A stretch of DNA of 64,000 bases, taken from assembly GCA_019637395.1 (NCBI GenBank), contig JAHBVR010000028.1, forward strand, positions 10,915 through 74,914, read 5' to 3'. The position numbers were made by a program, and so were the translations under genes. The notes beneath the pieces were generated by a model. That model was given only the letters and a program-made list of their open reading frames with translations, had not been told where the DNA came from and did no database searches. Position 1 is the stretch's first letter, and every line of letters starts with the position of its first letter. The stretch comes from Vulcanimicrobiota bacterium (GTDB taxonomy: Bacteria > Vulcanimicrobiota > Xenobia > Xenobiales > JADMJV01). This document shows positions 8,951 to 17,794 of the stretch, piece after piece.

Positions 8951-9757
8951 CTACTCCTTGGAAGGATTGAGGGCGACCGCGGCTTCGCTGGTCAGCACTC
9001 GGAAAGTAAAGGTTTCCAGGAAATACAACTGCACCGAAGTGCTGGAATGGCTGGCGTAGCCGATGGAAATGTCCTGGCCGAGATCCAGGGAAAAATCGCC
9101 GCCCCGGGTGGTCAACAGCACTCCCCCCTCGATGGCCGGGGCCCACACCACGCTGCCGTCGATGGCCCGCTGGATATGCTGAAAAACCGGGTAGCCTTCA
9201 TCGCTGCCGCCACTTGCGGCGGTAAAGGCCTGATTCCCCAAGACCAGCGTATAAGGGCCCTCCACGCCGGCCAGGCGTAACTGGCTGACGGCCTGGGCCA
9301 CCGCGATCGGATAGTCTTCAACCCGGGCGGGTAGCTGGATGGGCGGGTTGCTGGAAGCCTCGCGAATCCCCTGAATTCCGGCCGCGGCGTAGCCGTCGAA
9401 GACGGATTGATCTTCGGCAAAGGCGAGTTGGCGGGCGGCTTTTTTGAGAGGGTCCCAATCCGAATCCTGGGCGCCGCGTTCGACGTCGTCAACCGCCTGC
9501 CGGCTCAGCTCGAAGGGAATACGGAGTTCCACCAGCGCTTTGACCTCCCGGCGGCAGGCTTGCACCTCCTCGCGGGGACCCTGGATGGATTGGACATGTC
9601 CGGTTCCCACCGCGGAAAATTCCAATCCTCTGGGCGTGGGCACATCCACCACCCGGCGGGCGGCTAAATGGCGCTTGAGGGTTCGGCTGGCTTCTTCTTC
9701 GATTTGAAGCCAGGCTTTGGCCGAAATCGGGGCGAGTTCCCGGTGAAAGTTGTTCAT
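8951..9757 (-). CDS. enc: Family 1 encapsulin shell protein
   Basis: HK97-fold protein that self-assembles into an icosahedral protein nanocompartment. At 268 residues it has the size of T=1 family 1 encapsulins (about 265). The start (NNFHRELAPIS..AW..IEEEA) , the central RIPFELSR and the segment YPIAVAQAVSQL..AGVEGPYTLVLG are typical of the linocin M18/encapsulin family, and the end carries the usual D-I-S-I-GY strand followed by F-TFRVLTSEAAV. The ATG has GGAG seven bases upstream and overlaps the dyp stop by four bases, so the two are translationally coupled. The dyp product carries the matching loading peptide, which defines the cargo. Confidence 0.95.
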   Translation of the reverse strand: MNNFHRELAPISAKAWLQIEEEASRTLKRHLAARRVVDVPTPRGLEFSAVGTGHVQSIQGPREEVQACRREVKALVELRIPFELSRQAVDDVERGAQDSDWDPLKKAARQLAFAEDQSVFDGYAAAGIQGIREASSNPPIQLPARVEDYPIAVAQAVSQLRLAGVEGPYTLVLGNQAFTAASGGSDEGYPVFQHIQRAIDGSVVWAPAIEGGVLLTTRGGDFSLDLGQDISIGYASHSSTSVQLYFLETFTFRVLTSEAAVALNPSKE

Positions 9758-10743
9758 TGCGTTTCTCCTTTGAGTGAACCGAGTTGCAGGGAGCCATCCG
9801 GGGGTTCCTGAGCCACCGGGCCGAGTGCCTCGAGCCAGGTGCTGGAAGGAATGAAGAAAAGAGTGCCGGTGACGGCGCGACTGAAGTCCAGCAGGCGATC
9901 GTAGTTCCCCGGAGGGCGGCCCACGAACATATTCTCCAGCATCTGCTCGATGCGGCGGGGGGAACGGGCATAGCCGATAAAGTAGGTGCCGTATTCGCCT
10001 TTGCCGACCTCGCCGAAAGCCATGTTGTCGCGCAAAATCTGCAACTGCTCGCCGTTCTCCACGATCTGCGTGAGAGCGTTGTGAGCATAACTGGGCTTGA
10101 CGGCATCGTCCAATTCGATATCCGAAAGTTTGCCGCGCCCGATGATGCGCTCCTGGGTTTCCACCGGCAAAGCGTTCCAGCCCGGCAGGTCGTGCAGATA
10201 TTTTTGCACGATGACGTAGCTGCCGCCGGCGAAGGGCGCATCTTCCGCGCCGATGACGGTCGCCTCCACTGCCGCCTGATCGACGGGGTTCTCGGTCCCA
10301 TCCACAAAACCAAGCAGATCGCGGTTGTCGAAATAACTGAAGCCATGCACCTCATCGGCCACCGCGGCCACTCCCTGAAGCCGGCTCATGATTTGCATGG
10401 CCAGTTCGAAACAGAGGTCCTGACGAGCGGAACGGATGTGAAAAAGCAAGTCTCCGGGAGTGGAAACGGCCCGGTGCACGCCCCGAATTTCTTGGAAGGT
10501 GTGCAATTCCTGGGGCCGCGGCTGGCCAAAGAGCCGGTCCCAGGCCTCCGAGCCGAAGCCGACGACACAGCTCAGGCGCGCACCGGGATCGCGGAATCCC
10601 ACGGCTCGAACCAGGCCGCTCAGGTCGGCGCACAGGCTTTTGACGGCGGTTTCGTTGCCTCGACCTGATTCTATGGTCACGACCAAAAATAAAGCGCTGG
10701 AGGTGAGCTGAGAGGCGACGGCCTGGGGATTGGCCAGAGGCAT
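9754..10743 (-). CDS. dyp: DyP-type haem peroxidase, encapsulin cargo
   Basis: Dye-decolourising peroxidase, 329 residues from the ATG at 10743; an upstream in-frame ATG at 10797 would add 18 residues that the family lacks. The diagnostic GxxDG motif is present as GFVDGTEN (145-152, distal Asp148), with candidate proximal His221 and distal Arg238. The C-terminus ends DGSLQLGSLKGE (316-327), matching the cargo-loading peptide by which DyP enzymes dock inside encapsulin shells. It overlaps the encapsulin gene by four bases. Together they should form a peroxidase-filled compartment for oxidative stress. It is the first gene of a six-gene operon. Confidence 0.95.
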   Translation of the reverse strand: MPLANPQAVASQLTSSALFLVVTIESGRGNETAVKSLCADLSGLVRAVGFRDPGARLSCVVGFGSEAWDRLFGQPRPQELHTFQEIRGVHRAVSTPGDLLFHIRSARQDLCFELAMQIMSRLQGVAAVADEVHGFSYFDNRDLLGFVDGTENPVDQAAVEATVIGAEDAPFAGGSYVIVQKYLHDLPGWNALPVETQERIIGRGKLSDIELDDAVKPSYAHNALTQIVENGEQLQILRDNMAFGEVGKGEYGTYFIGYARSPRRIEQMLENMFVGRPPGNYDRLLDFSRAVTGTLFFIPSSTWLEALGPVAQEPPDGSLQLGSLKGETQ

Positions 10744-10814
10744 GGGAACGACAGTCTCCTTTTCTTTTATCGAGTTCTTCAAACTCCGCGCCTGCATGTC
10801 CTCGACATTCGGGA

Positions 10815-10820
10815 ATTATA
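10815..10820 (-). promoter_or_regulatory. Possible -10 element of the dyp-encapsulin operon
   Basis: A perfect TATAAT reads on the minus strand about 70 bases upstream of the dyp start. No good -35 hexamer lies 16-18 bases further up, so either the promoter depends on an activator or another sigma factor, or the match is fortuitous. The divergent HEAT-repeat gene begins just beyond. Confidence 0.35.
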
Positions 10821-10929
10821 CCCGCTGCTTTCGGGGGCGTGGTGCAGTAGTGTGGAAGTAAATCGGAAGTGCCGCCCACGTTCCCTGAAGCCAGGTTCCG
10901 TTCAACTTGTCCCGAAGGCCCCCATTCCT

Positions 10930-13377
10930 ATGCTGGGAAGAGACCCCGAATTCTGGCGCGCGCAACTGCACTCGACGCATTTACCGGTACGTCTCTTCGC
11001 TTTGCGCACCCTCCGCCAGATGGGCAGCCAGGGCGCTCGCATGCTGCTCGAAGCCAAGGTGGATTTGCCCGAATGGCCTTTCGTCTGGGCCCTGCAAGGC
11101 TGCGCCACCCCCGCCCTGTTGCGTTCCGGAGCCCCCCATTCGCCACAACGCCTGGCCCTCACCCTGCAGCGCCGGACTCCCCGCTCGCGGGCCAAGATCG
11201 CCCGCCAGAGCCTGAGCCGCTGTATCGCCGGCCTGCGCAAAGCCGACAATGCCCACCAGCGCCTCTCCTGGATGATGATTCTACTGGAGCAGCACGGTGA
11301 AGCCGCCACCGAAGATTTGCTCGGTCTGATCTCCACCCCCACCCCGGAAAGGCAGCAATGGGAGCAACTGGCCGCCCTGGCTGCCTGGGCTCTGGGCCAG
11401 TTGGGCCGGGGCATTCTCTTCAACATTCAGGAACGCTTTCGCCAGGGGGCTCCGGCCGTCCAGGTATGGCTTTGCCAGGCGCTCTGGCATCTCGGCCCCC
11501 AGGCGCAGGGCAGCGAATCCTTTCTGGCCACGGCGCCGGGCATCTGGGCCAGCGCCGCCCTCTACGCTCTCGAGGGAGCCGGCACCCGGGCCCTGATCCA
11601 GCGCCGCGAGGCGCCCCTCTGGGTCGACCGGGCGGCCCTGGGCCGGCTGGCCGAACTCATCCAATCCAAAGATCGCGACGATCGCCACTATGCGGCTCGC
11701 GCCCTGGCCGGCTGGGGGCCGGCGCTGGCCCGCGTGGCCCGCTTGTTGGAAGGCCTCTGCCACGACCCGGAAAACGCCCTGCGCGATCTGGCCTGGCGCG
11801 GACTCGAGCAGCTCGGCGGGGTCACCTCGCCCCAGGCCCTGCGCGCCGGCCTGCATTCCCAGGACGTCGAAGTCCGGGCCGCCGCCCTGGCCTGCTTCCG
11901 CGACAACTACGGTAACGAACCGGTGGAGATCCTACGCCGCCACCTGCACGATTCGGAACTCAGCCTGCTGACCGTGCTGGCCATCGAGCAGACCGGCCTG
12001 CAACCGCACCAACTGGACTCCGCCCTCAAGCTGCTGCCCCGCCTGCACGGCGTGCACCTCTTGATGATGCTGGGGGCACTCAGCCAGAGCCTGGCTCCCC
12101 CCACCGAGGAACCGGTGGACCTGGGCCAGTTGATACACCATCGCCAGGTCGATACCCGCCAGGCGGTGGCCCGCCTGCTCATGGCCTGGAAACGTCCCGC
12201 CCGCGAACTGGCCCCGTTGCTGGACGATCAGGACGCCCACATCGCCCGCCAGGTGACCGAGCACCTGCTGGAAAATCCCAGCCCGGAAACGCTGCGCCAG
12301 CTGCTCGGCGACGGTCCGCGCCTGGCCCAGCGGCTATTGCAGCTGGAAAGCCAGAATACGCTGGGACGGCTGGAACGCCTGGGCTCTTCGCGGGCCCAAC
12401 TGGCCAGCGTGCTCGAGCGCCTGCGCCAACTGGCCCAAATCGGCGAACCGGAAGTGCAGCGGGCGGCCAATCGCATTCTCAAGGCGCAAAACCTGGACAC
12501 CTTGATGTGGTCGGATTTCGACACGCTCGAGCCGGAACTCCAGTATTCGCTGGTTTCGCTGGTGCGCGAAAGCGGCGCGCTCCCCGACGGCCTCCGAGCC
12601 GGCCTGCTGGAAGGCCTCTACGTCAACCCCACCACGCTCTCGCTGGCCCTGGAAACGCTGCCGGTCAGTTCCGCTTCCACGCTGCTCTGGAGCTGCTTCA
12701 TCAAATGTCCCCACGCTCAACGCGAACATTTTCTGCTGCCCCTGCTGCAACTGGACCAAGCCGGCTGGGAACTGCTGTTGGAATTATTGGCCCACCAGGA
12801 TCCCGAAGTCTCGGAAGATGCCATCCAGCTACTGCTGCGCTGGCTCGACCAAAGGGGATTGGACCTGTTGGCCGACGAGTCGCTGCTGAAAACTCCGCCC
12901 TGTCCCGAGGCGCGCGGCCAGCTGGCGGTCGGCCTGGCCCAAAGGCTGTCGTTGCAGGAAGAGGCGCGCTGGTTCCCCTGGTTGCGTGCCCTGGCCCGCC
13001 AGACCGCCCCCACCGCCGCCCGGCTGGCGCTGCAGGCCCTGTCTCGCTCCCACGAGGAGCCGGCCTTCCTGGAAATCCTGGCCGCCTGCAACCATCCTCA
13101 CGAACAGGTCCGCCTGGAAGCCCTGCAACTGCTGCATCCTCAGAGCCCCGAGCAGATCTGGCTGTCCACCGTGCGTCTACGCGCCTACGGCATCGATCCC
13201 CACCCGCGCGTGCAAATCCGCCGCTATCTATGGATGCAGGAAGCCGGCGACCTGACCACCTACGAACTCGACCACGCCCGCGAGCTGCGTCTCGCCAGCG
13301 ACGACCCCGAATTGCTGCAAGAAATCGATCAGTTGTCGCTCGGCCAGGGCTCCTTGAAGAGAGAGGGGGTAAAATGA
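10930..13377 (+). CDS. HEAT-repeat protein
   Basis: A soluble 815-residue alpha-solenoid without signal peptide or membrane segment. Repeated helix pairs with the pattern A-x-x-A-L-x-x-L and D-x-x-(V)-R occur along the whole length, for example VRLFALRTLRQMG near the start, ALRDLAWRGLEQLG, DVEVRAAALACF and EVQRAANRIL in the middle, and QVRLEALQLL near the end. These are HEAT/armadillo-type protein-binding repeats. The ATG at 10930 is preferred; a GTG at 10852 would extend it by 26 basic residues. No catalytic domain is seen. It is divergent from the encapsulin operon and 59 bases upstream of the paladin-like gene; partner proteins are unknown. Confidence 0.75.
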   Translation: MLGRDPEFWRAQLHSTHLPVRLFALRTLRQMGSQGARMLLEAKVDLPEWPFVWALQGCATPALLRSGAPHSPQRLALTLQRRTPRSRAKIARQSLSRCIAGLRKADNAHQRLSWMMILLEQHGEAATEDLLGLISTPTPERQQWEQLAALAAWALGQLGRGILFNIQERFRQGAPAVQVWLCQALWHLGPQAQGSESFLATAPGIWASAALYALEGAGTRALIQRREAPLWVDRAALGRLAELIQSKDRDDRHYAARALAGWGPALARVARLLEGLCHDPENALRDLAWRGLEQLGGVTSPQALRAGLHSQDVEVRAAALACFRDNYGNEPVEILRRHLHDSELSLLTVLAIEQTGLQPHQLDSALKLLPRLHGVHLLMMLGALSQSLAPPTEEPVDLGQLIHHRQVDTRQAVARLLMAWKRPARELAPLLDDQDAHIARQVTEHLLENPSPETLRQLLGDGPRLAQRLLQLESQNTLGRLERLGSSRAQLASVLERLRQLAQIGEPEVQRAANRILKAQNLDTLMWSDFDTLEPELQYSLVSLVRESGALPDGLRAGLLEGLYVNPTTLSLALETLPVSSASTLLWSCFIKCPHAQREHFLLPLLQLDQAGWELLLELLAHQDPEVSEDAIQLLLRWLDQRGLDLLADESLLKTPPCPEARGQLAVGLAQRLSLQEEARWFPWLRALARQTAPTAARLALQALSRSHEEPAFLEILAACNHPHEQVRLEALQLLHPQSPEQIWLSTVRLRAYGIDPHPRVQIRRYLWMQEAGDLTTYELDHARELRLASDDPELLQEIDQLSLGQGSLKREGVK

Positions 13378-13436
13378 TATAGTCGGGTCGCTTTGGTGTT
13401 CCAAAGGACGAGCGCCTCAAGCGGGAGGAAGCTTTC

Positions 13437-15068
13437 ATGGCCAACCAATCCGACTACATCCTCTACCGGCCGGCGGTGGCGCCGCCTCAGACGAGCACAC
13501 GCAAAACCGGCGAAACGCCCGCTGACAAGGTCTACCCCTTGACACAGGGGGTCTGGCAGCAGGAAGCGGTGGACACCTTAAAGCTTTATGCCGAGAAAGG
13601 CTTTACTCCCGTAAATCAGGAGCAGCAGCTCTCCCTCTTCCCGATGGAGGAAGCCAGCGCCCCGGTAAAAGCCGATCAGATTCACGAGTCACGGACCGAT
13701 CCGGAACAACTCATTCCCCACTGGAAGAACTTTAAGTTCCTCTCGGAAGACACCAGGCGCTTTGCTCAGAAAATTCGCGACCTCTACCTGCCGGGCTTCG
13801 GAGAGGCGGCGCCGGCCCGGCCCAAAGAGAAGCTCAAACAGATCTGCCCGGTGGGCGACCAGCCGCTCTACAACGAGAGCACCAAAGAATTCAAGGCCGA
13901 TCAGTTCCCCGGCCGACTGATCTACAAAGACGGAGGGCTCTATCCGCCCAACGACCTGAAAGCCCAGGAAAACGCCCCCAACTACCGCAAAATGCCCAAC
14001 AAGCCGGTGCACGGCGTGGGGCAGCCCACCAAACAAGGCTTCCGCGACGTAATCAACCATATGGACGGCAAGCCGGTCATCTGGACCAATACCCGCGCCG
14101 AGGCCATCATCTACCTCGACGGTAAACCTTACAATCTGCGGCAAATCGGTGGAATGGAGAACGTCGACCTCAAAAAGGGCGCCAGTGCCGAAGAAGTGGA
14201 AGCCCTGGAAGAGCGCCTTAAGCAGGAATTGATCGGCAAAACCATTCGCGTGGCCGAAGAGGTCGTGGTGAAAGGACCGGACGGCCAGCCGGTCATGGAA
14301 AACGGGCGCCAGAAGACGGAGCGGGTGACGCGCGAGGTCAAGGTGACGGCCGATAACTGTCAGACCACGCAGGACGTGGTCCAGGAGCTGCAGGCTGAAT
14401 ATCCCAACTTCGAATACCGGCGCATTCCCCTGTCCGACGAGAAATCGCCCGATCCGGCCAGCCTGGACAAAGTGCGCGACTACATGAACGAGATGTCGGC
14501 CAAATACGGCAAAAGCGATCCTCAATTCGTATTCAACTGCCACCAGGGGAAAGGCCGCACCACCACCACCATGGTGACGGCCGGTATCACGCTGGATGGG
14601 CGCGGCCCGCACCAGCTCGAACTGCCCTTCGACGAAACGCGCGAACGCGTGGAGCGCAACGTGCGGGAGAACGCCCAGTTGCAGAATCTCAACACCACCG
14701 TGGATGAGTATAAGGAGAAAGCGGCTTCGGCCAGCCGGCGCGCCGAGGAGCTCGACCGTCAGGCCGAGGCGGCCACCGACCGCAGCCAGCGCGCCGACCT
14801 CAGCGCCCAGGCCCGGCGGGCTCACGCCGACGCCCAGAAGTATAACGAGAACGCCCAGGAGTTCACCAAACGTTACGCTCTGATGCAAAAATACAGCGAA
14901 TACGTGACGCAGCACGGTAGTAACTCGCAGCACCCGACCTTCGAAGCCTGGATGAAGATGGATGCCCAGCAGGAAGACCTCAACGCCAAGTGGGCTGCTC
15001 TCAACCAGCAGTGCGGCCTGGATCGGCCCAACCTGCCGTTCTATCAGCCCCAAACCGCGGTGGCGTGA
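13437..15068 (+). CDS. Paladin-like / PTP-like phytase-fold phosphatase
   Basis: A 543-residue protein with GGGAGGA upstream of its ATG and no signal peptide. Residues 180-390 follow the paladin/PTP-like phytase pattern: NYRKMPNKPVHGVGQPT, then VIWTNTRAEAIIYLDGKPY, the acidic helix AEEVEALEERLKQEL, and the cysteine phosphatase P-loop CHQGKGR (Cys368 to Arg374) followed by TTTTMV. Asp334 or Asp339 could be the general acid. Substrate may be phosphotyrosine or an inositol phosphate; the family does not decide this. Residues 400-500 form a long charged, Ala-rich coiled coil. It shares a four-base GTGA overlap with the next gene, suggesting a coupled pair. Confidence 0.75.
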   Translation: MANQSDYILYRPAVAPPQTSTRKTGETPADKVYPLTQGVWQQEAVDTLKLYAEKGFTPVNQEQQLSLFPMEEASAPVKADQIHESRTDPEQLIPHWKNFKFLSEDTRRFAQKIRDLYLPGFGEAAPARPKEKLKQICPVGDQPLYNESTKEFKADQFPGRLIYKDGGLYPPNDLKAQENAPNYRKMPNKPVHGVGQPTKQGFRDVINHMDGKPVIWTNTRAEAIIYLDGKPYNLRQIGGMENVDLKKGASAEEVEALEERLKQELIGKTIRVAEEVVVKGPDGQPVMENGRQKTERVTREVKVTADNCQTTQDVVQELQAEYPNFEYRRIPLSDEKSPDPASLDKVRDYMNEMSAKYGKSDPQFVFNCHQGKGRTTTTMVTAGITLDGRGPHQLELPFDETRERVERNVRENAQLQNLNTTVDEYKEKAASASRRAEELDRQAEAATDRSQRADLSAQARRAHADAQKYNENAQEFTKRYALMQKYSEYVTQHGSNSQHPTFEAWMKMDAQQEDLNAKWAALNQQCGLDRPNLPFYQPQTAVA

Positions 15069-15703
15069 GCGAAGAGCCCATCAACTTCGTCCTGGAATGG
15101 CGCGAGTCGCAGGAACGGCGCGGCCGGCAAACTCGCGATGAGTTCGCTCAGCTCTCGGCGGAGGCGGCCACGGCCGCCGAAGTCGTGGCTGAGCCCGAAT
15201 CCCAGCCCGCGAACGTCCCTCCGGAGACCTTTCAAGAAACGCCGCCGGAGCCGGAGCCCGAGCCGGACGAGTCGCCGGAGTTTTTCGAATGGACGGCCGA
15301 CCGGGAACGGGCCATTCAGCGATTTTTAGAGACGGCGCCGGAGGGCGCTCTACCCACCGTCCATGTCCAGTTGACGGCCATTCATCAGGCCTTGAAACAC
15401 GGCAACCTCGACCCGAAACAAGCCATGTTGCTGCTGGATGAGGTGGACGGATACCTGGCCGAACGCATATCCGCCGAGGAACGCAAGGTTCCCGTGGCCG
15501 ACGCCGCCTTTCTCATGGCGCGCGGCGACAAGCTCAAAGCTTTTTATGCATTCCTGGAAGCCTCGGGAGCCATGCGCGAGTTTTTGGCCAGCGGAGAAAC
15601 AGTTCAACTGGACGTGGCCGCCTACGCGGCCGACCAGGGCACCGCTTTTCTGGCCGGCGCGCGCCAACTAATCTTCGACGCCGAGCCCCCCGAAGAGCCT
15701 TGA
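15065..15703 (+). CDS. Hypothetical protein coupled to the paladin-like phosphatase
   Basis: About 212 residues from a GTG that overlaps the upstream stop codon (GTGA). Residues 1-75 are acidic and low in complexity, with a PEPEPEPDESPE stretch, so probably disordered. The rest (about 80-205) is predicted mainly helical (RAIQRFLETAPEG; QALKHGNLDPKQAMLLLDEVDGYLAER). No motif identifies a family. The tight overlap suggests a partner, chaperone or regulator of the phosphatase, which is inference only. Confidence 0.55.
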   Translation: MSEEPINFVLEWRESQERRGRQTRDEFAQLSAEAATAAEVVAEPESQPANVPPETFQETPPEPEPEPDESPEFFEWTADRERAIQRFLETAPEGALPTVHVQLTAIHQALKHGNLDPKQAMLLLDEVDGYLAERISAEERKVPVADAAFLMARGDKLKAFYAFLEASGAMREFLASGETVQLDVAAYAADQGTAFLAGARQLIFDAEPPEEP

Positions 15704-15706
15704 CGA

Positions 15707-15723
15707 ACCAGATCCGATCTGGT
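15707..15723. promoter_or_regulatory. Palindromic operator candidate of the Phd/PIN toxin-antitoxin pair
   Basis: Two 8-base arms, ACCAGATC and GATCTGGT, are separated by a single base. The palindrome lies immediately before the antitoxin ATG at 15736, the usual place for autoregulatory binding by Phd/YefM antitoxins. A TAGAAT at 15728-15733 could be a -10 element, although it sits very close to the start. Confidence 0.55.
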
Positions 15724-15735
15724 CTACTAGAATCA

Positions 15736-15972
15736 ATGATATTGCGCAATATCTCCGAAGCAAAAGCCGAATTATCGGCCCTGATTGAAGCGGTCACCCG
15801 AGGCGAAGAGGTGCTCATTGGCAAGGCGGGAGTTCCCGTAGCTCGCCTGGTTCGCTACCACGGGGCTTCTCAGCCCCGTCAACCTGGAGCCTTGAAAGGC
15901 AGAATTAAAATCGGACCCGACTTCAAAACGCTACCTCCTGACATCGCCGCCGCCTTCGGAATCGAAGATTGA
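15736..15972 (+). CDS. Phd/YefM-family antitoxin
   Basis: A 78-residue antitoxin. The ATG at 15736 fits the family start (MILRNISEAKAELSALIEAV, with the E-A-K...L..LI pattern and GEEVLIGKAGVPVARLV as the DNA-binding fold). A TTG at 15700 would overlap the previous stop but adds residues the family lacks and would cover the operator. The C-terminal part (KGRIKIGPDFKTLPPDIAAAFG) is the toxin-wrapping segment common in Phd/VapB partners of PIN toxins. It overlaps the toxin start by four bases. Confidence 0.88.
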   Translation: MILRNISEAKAELSALIEAVTRGEEVLIGKAGVPVARLVRYHGASQPRQPGALKGRIKIGPDFKTLPPDIAAAFGIED

Positions 15973-16346
15973 GGATTCTTCTCGATACGCACTTTCTTCT
16001 CTGGTGGATAGCCGGCGCGCGAGAACTGGGCGACAACGCTCGCACCATCATCGCGAATCCGGAAAATCTGATCTTCTACAGTGCCGCCAGTCTCTGGGAG
16101 TTACGCATCAAAGAAGGCACGGGAAAGCTGGAGTTGCCGGAGGACTTCTTTTCTGCCCTGTCTCAGGAAGCCTTCGAGGCGCTGGCGGTGACGGCCAGAC
16201 ACACGGAGGGGCTTCGCAAACTCCCCTTTCATCACCGCGATCCTTTCGACCGTATGCTCATCGCTCAGGCGCGCTTGGAAAACCTCACGCTTTTGACTCG
16301 CGACCAGGTGGTGACTCTCTACGACGTCCAGAGCATGCTGGCCTGA
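15969..16346 (+). CDS. PIN-domain toxin (VapC-like ribonuclease)
   Basis: A 125-residue PIN domain, expected to be a Mg-dependent endoribonuclease neutralised by the preceding antitoxin. The acidic active-site residues are in place: Asp6 (LLDTHFLLWW), Glu44 (SLWELRIKE), Asp94 (DPFDRMLIAQA) and Asp112 (LTRD). The WW after the first Asp and the WEL motif put it in the Phd-partnered PIN subgroup. It starts with TTG overlapping the antitoxin stop (TTGA), so the toxin is translationally coupled. It appears intact. Confidence 0.9.
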   Translation: MRILLDTHFLLWWIAGARELGDNARTIIANPENLIFYSAASLWELRIKEGTGKLELPEDFFSALSQEAFEALAVTARHTEGLRKLPFHHRDPFDRMLIAQARLENLTLLTRDQVVTLYDVQSMLA

Positions 16347-16395
16347 CCACCGCCCCAGGCAGGAAGCGACTCCTTCCAGGCAAAGGCGAGCCATC

Positions 16396-17787
16396 ATGGA
16401 AGCCCTGACACGACCCAAGCTCAGCGGAACCCGCCTGGCCGCCTGCTACCTGGCCTTGTTGGCCGGCGGAGGGATTATTTTCTGGTTGGTGACCCAAAAC
16501 GGCCAGCACCTCCAGGCCGGTGCCCCGCCTCTGGGCTTCGGACACGGCTCGCATCACGACAACAGCCTCATCGCCAGGTTGCTGCTGGCCCTGGCCGTCA
16601 TCATGGCCAGCTCCCAGGCACTGGGCAAACTGATGGCCCGCTTCCAACAACCCCCGGTGATGGGCGAAGTCCTGGGCGGCATCCTGCTCGGGCCCAGCTT
16701 GCTGGGCTGGGTCTGGCCGCAGGCCTCCGCTTTGCTCTTCGCCCCGGACGTCACCGGAGCGCTGGGCACCCTGGCGCGCATCGGGGTTATTCTCTATATG
16801 TTCTTCGTCGGCCTGGAACTCGACTGGGGCCTGCTCCGCCACCAGGGCAAGAGCACCTTGCTCATTTCCCACGCCAGCATCGTGCTGCCCTTCAGTCTGG
16901 GTGCCCTGCTTTCGCTCTGGCTCTACCCGCTCTACGCCGGGCCGGACGTGCCTTTCCACGTCTTCACCCTCTTTCTGGGCGTTTCCATGTCGGTCACCGC
17001 CTTCCCGGTGCTGGCCCGCATCCTCACCGACCAGAACATGCAGCGCAGCCGCCTGGGAGCGTTGGCCCTCACCTGCGCGGCCGTTGACGATGTCACCGCC
17101 TGGTGCCTGCTGGCTTGCGTGCTGGCGGTGGCCACCTCCAGCCCCTGGCTGGCCGTTCAAACGCTGCTGCTGAGCGCCCTCTTCGTGGTTACCGTACTCG
17201 TCCTGATAAGGCCTGTCTTGCAAAAGCTCACCGGATGGCAGGACCGCCGTCAGGACCTGGGTATCGCGTTAATTTGCTCGATTCTGGCGGCCGCCAGCAC
17301 CGAGGCCATCGGCATCCACGCCCTCTTCGGCGCCTTCCTGCTCGGCGCCGTCATCCCTCACGACAGCAAACTGGCCAAAAGCCTGATGGACAACCTCAAC
17401 ACCCTGGTCTCGGTGCTGCTGCTACCCGCTTTCTTCGCCTTCACCGGCCTGCGCACGTCCATCGGCCTGGTGCAGGGACCACTGGCCTGGGCCAGCGTGG
17501 CCGCCGTCATCGCCGCCGCCTGCCTGGGCAAGTTCGGCGGCACCTGGTTGGCCGCCCGCGCCTGCGGCATCCCAAACCGGGAAGCGGCCAGCCTGGGCGT
17601 GCTCATGAACACCCGCGGCCTGATGGAGCTGATCGTGCTCAACCTGGGACTGGAACTAAAAATCCTCTCCCCCACCCTGTTTACCATCTTCGTACTGATG
17701 GCCCTGGCCACCACCTTCTCCACCACCCCCATCCTGATCCGCCTGCGCGGCAACGAGTCCGAGCAACCGGCCATTCAAGCAGCCTAG
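16396..17787 (+). CDS. CPA2-type cation/proton antiporter
   Basis: A 463-residue inner-membrane transporter of the Kef/NapA-like CPA2 family with about 12-13 hydrophobic helices. Family marks include PPVMGEVLGGILLGPSLLGW after the second helix, GLELDWGLLR, the FPVLARIL signature, AAVDDVTAW (the conserved Asp pair region) and the FGAFLLGAVIP segment. It should exchange Na+ or K+ for protons. No cytosolic TrkA-N/RCK domain is attached, so it is a bare membrane unit. The last residues are hydrophilic (GNESEQPAIQAA). Confidence 0.9.
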   Translation: MEALTRPKLSGTRLAACYLALLAGGGIIFWLVTQNGQHLQAGAPPLGFGHGSHHDNSLIARLLLALAVIMASSQALGKLMARFQQPPVMGEVLGGILLGPSLLGWVWPQASALLFAPDVTGALGTLARIGVILYMFFVGLELDWGLLRHQGKSTLLISHASIVLPFSLGALLSLWLYPLYAGPDVPFHVFTLFLGVSMSVTAFPVLARILTDQNMQRSRLGALALTCAAVDDVTAWCLLACVLAVATSSPWLAVQTLLLSALFVVTVLVLIRPVLQKLTGWQDRRQDLGIALICSILAAASTEAIGIHALFGAFLLGAVIPHDSKLAKSLMDNLNTLVSVLLLPAFFAFTGLRTSIGLVQGPLAWASVAAVIAAACLGKFGGTWLAARACGIPNREAASLGVLMNTRGLMELIVLNLGLELKILSPTLFTIFVLMALATTFSTTPILIRLRGNESEQPAIQAA

Positions 17788-17794
17788 CAGATCC

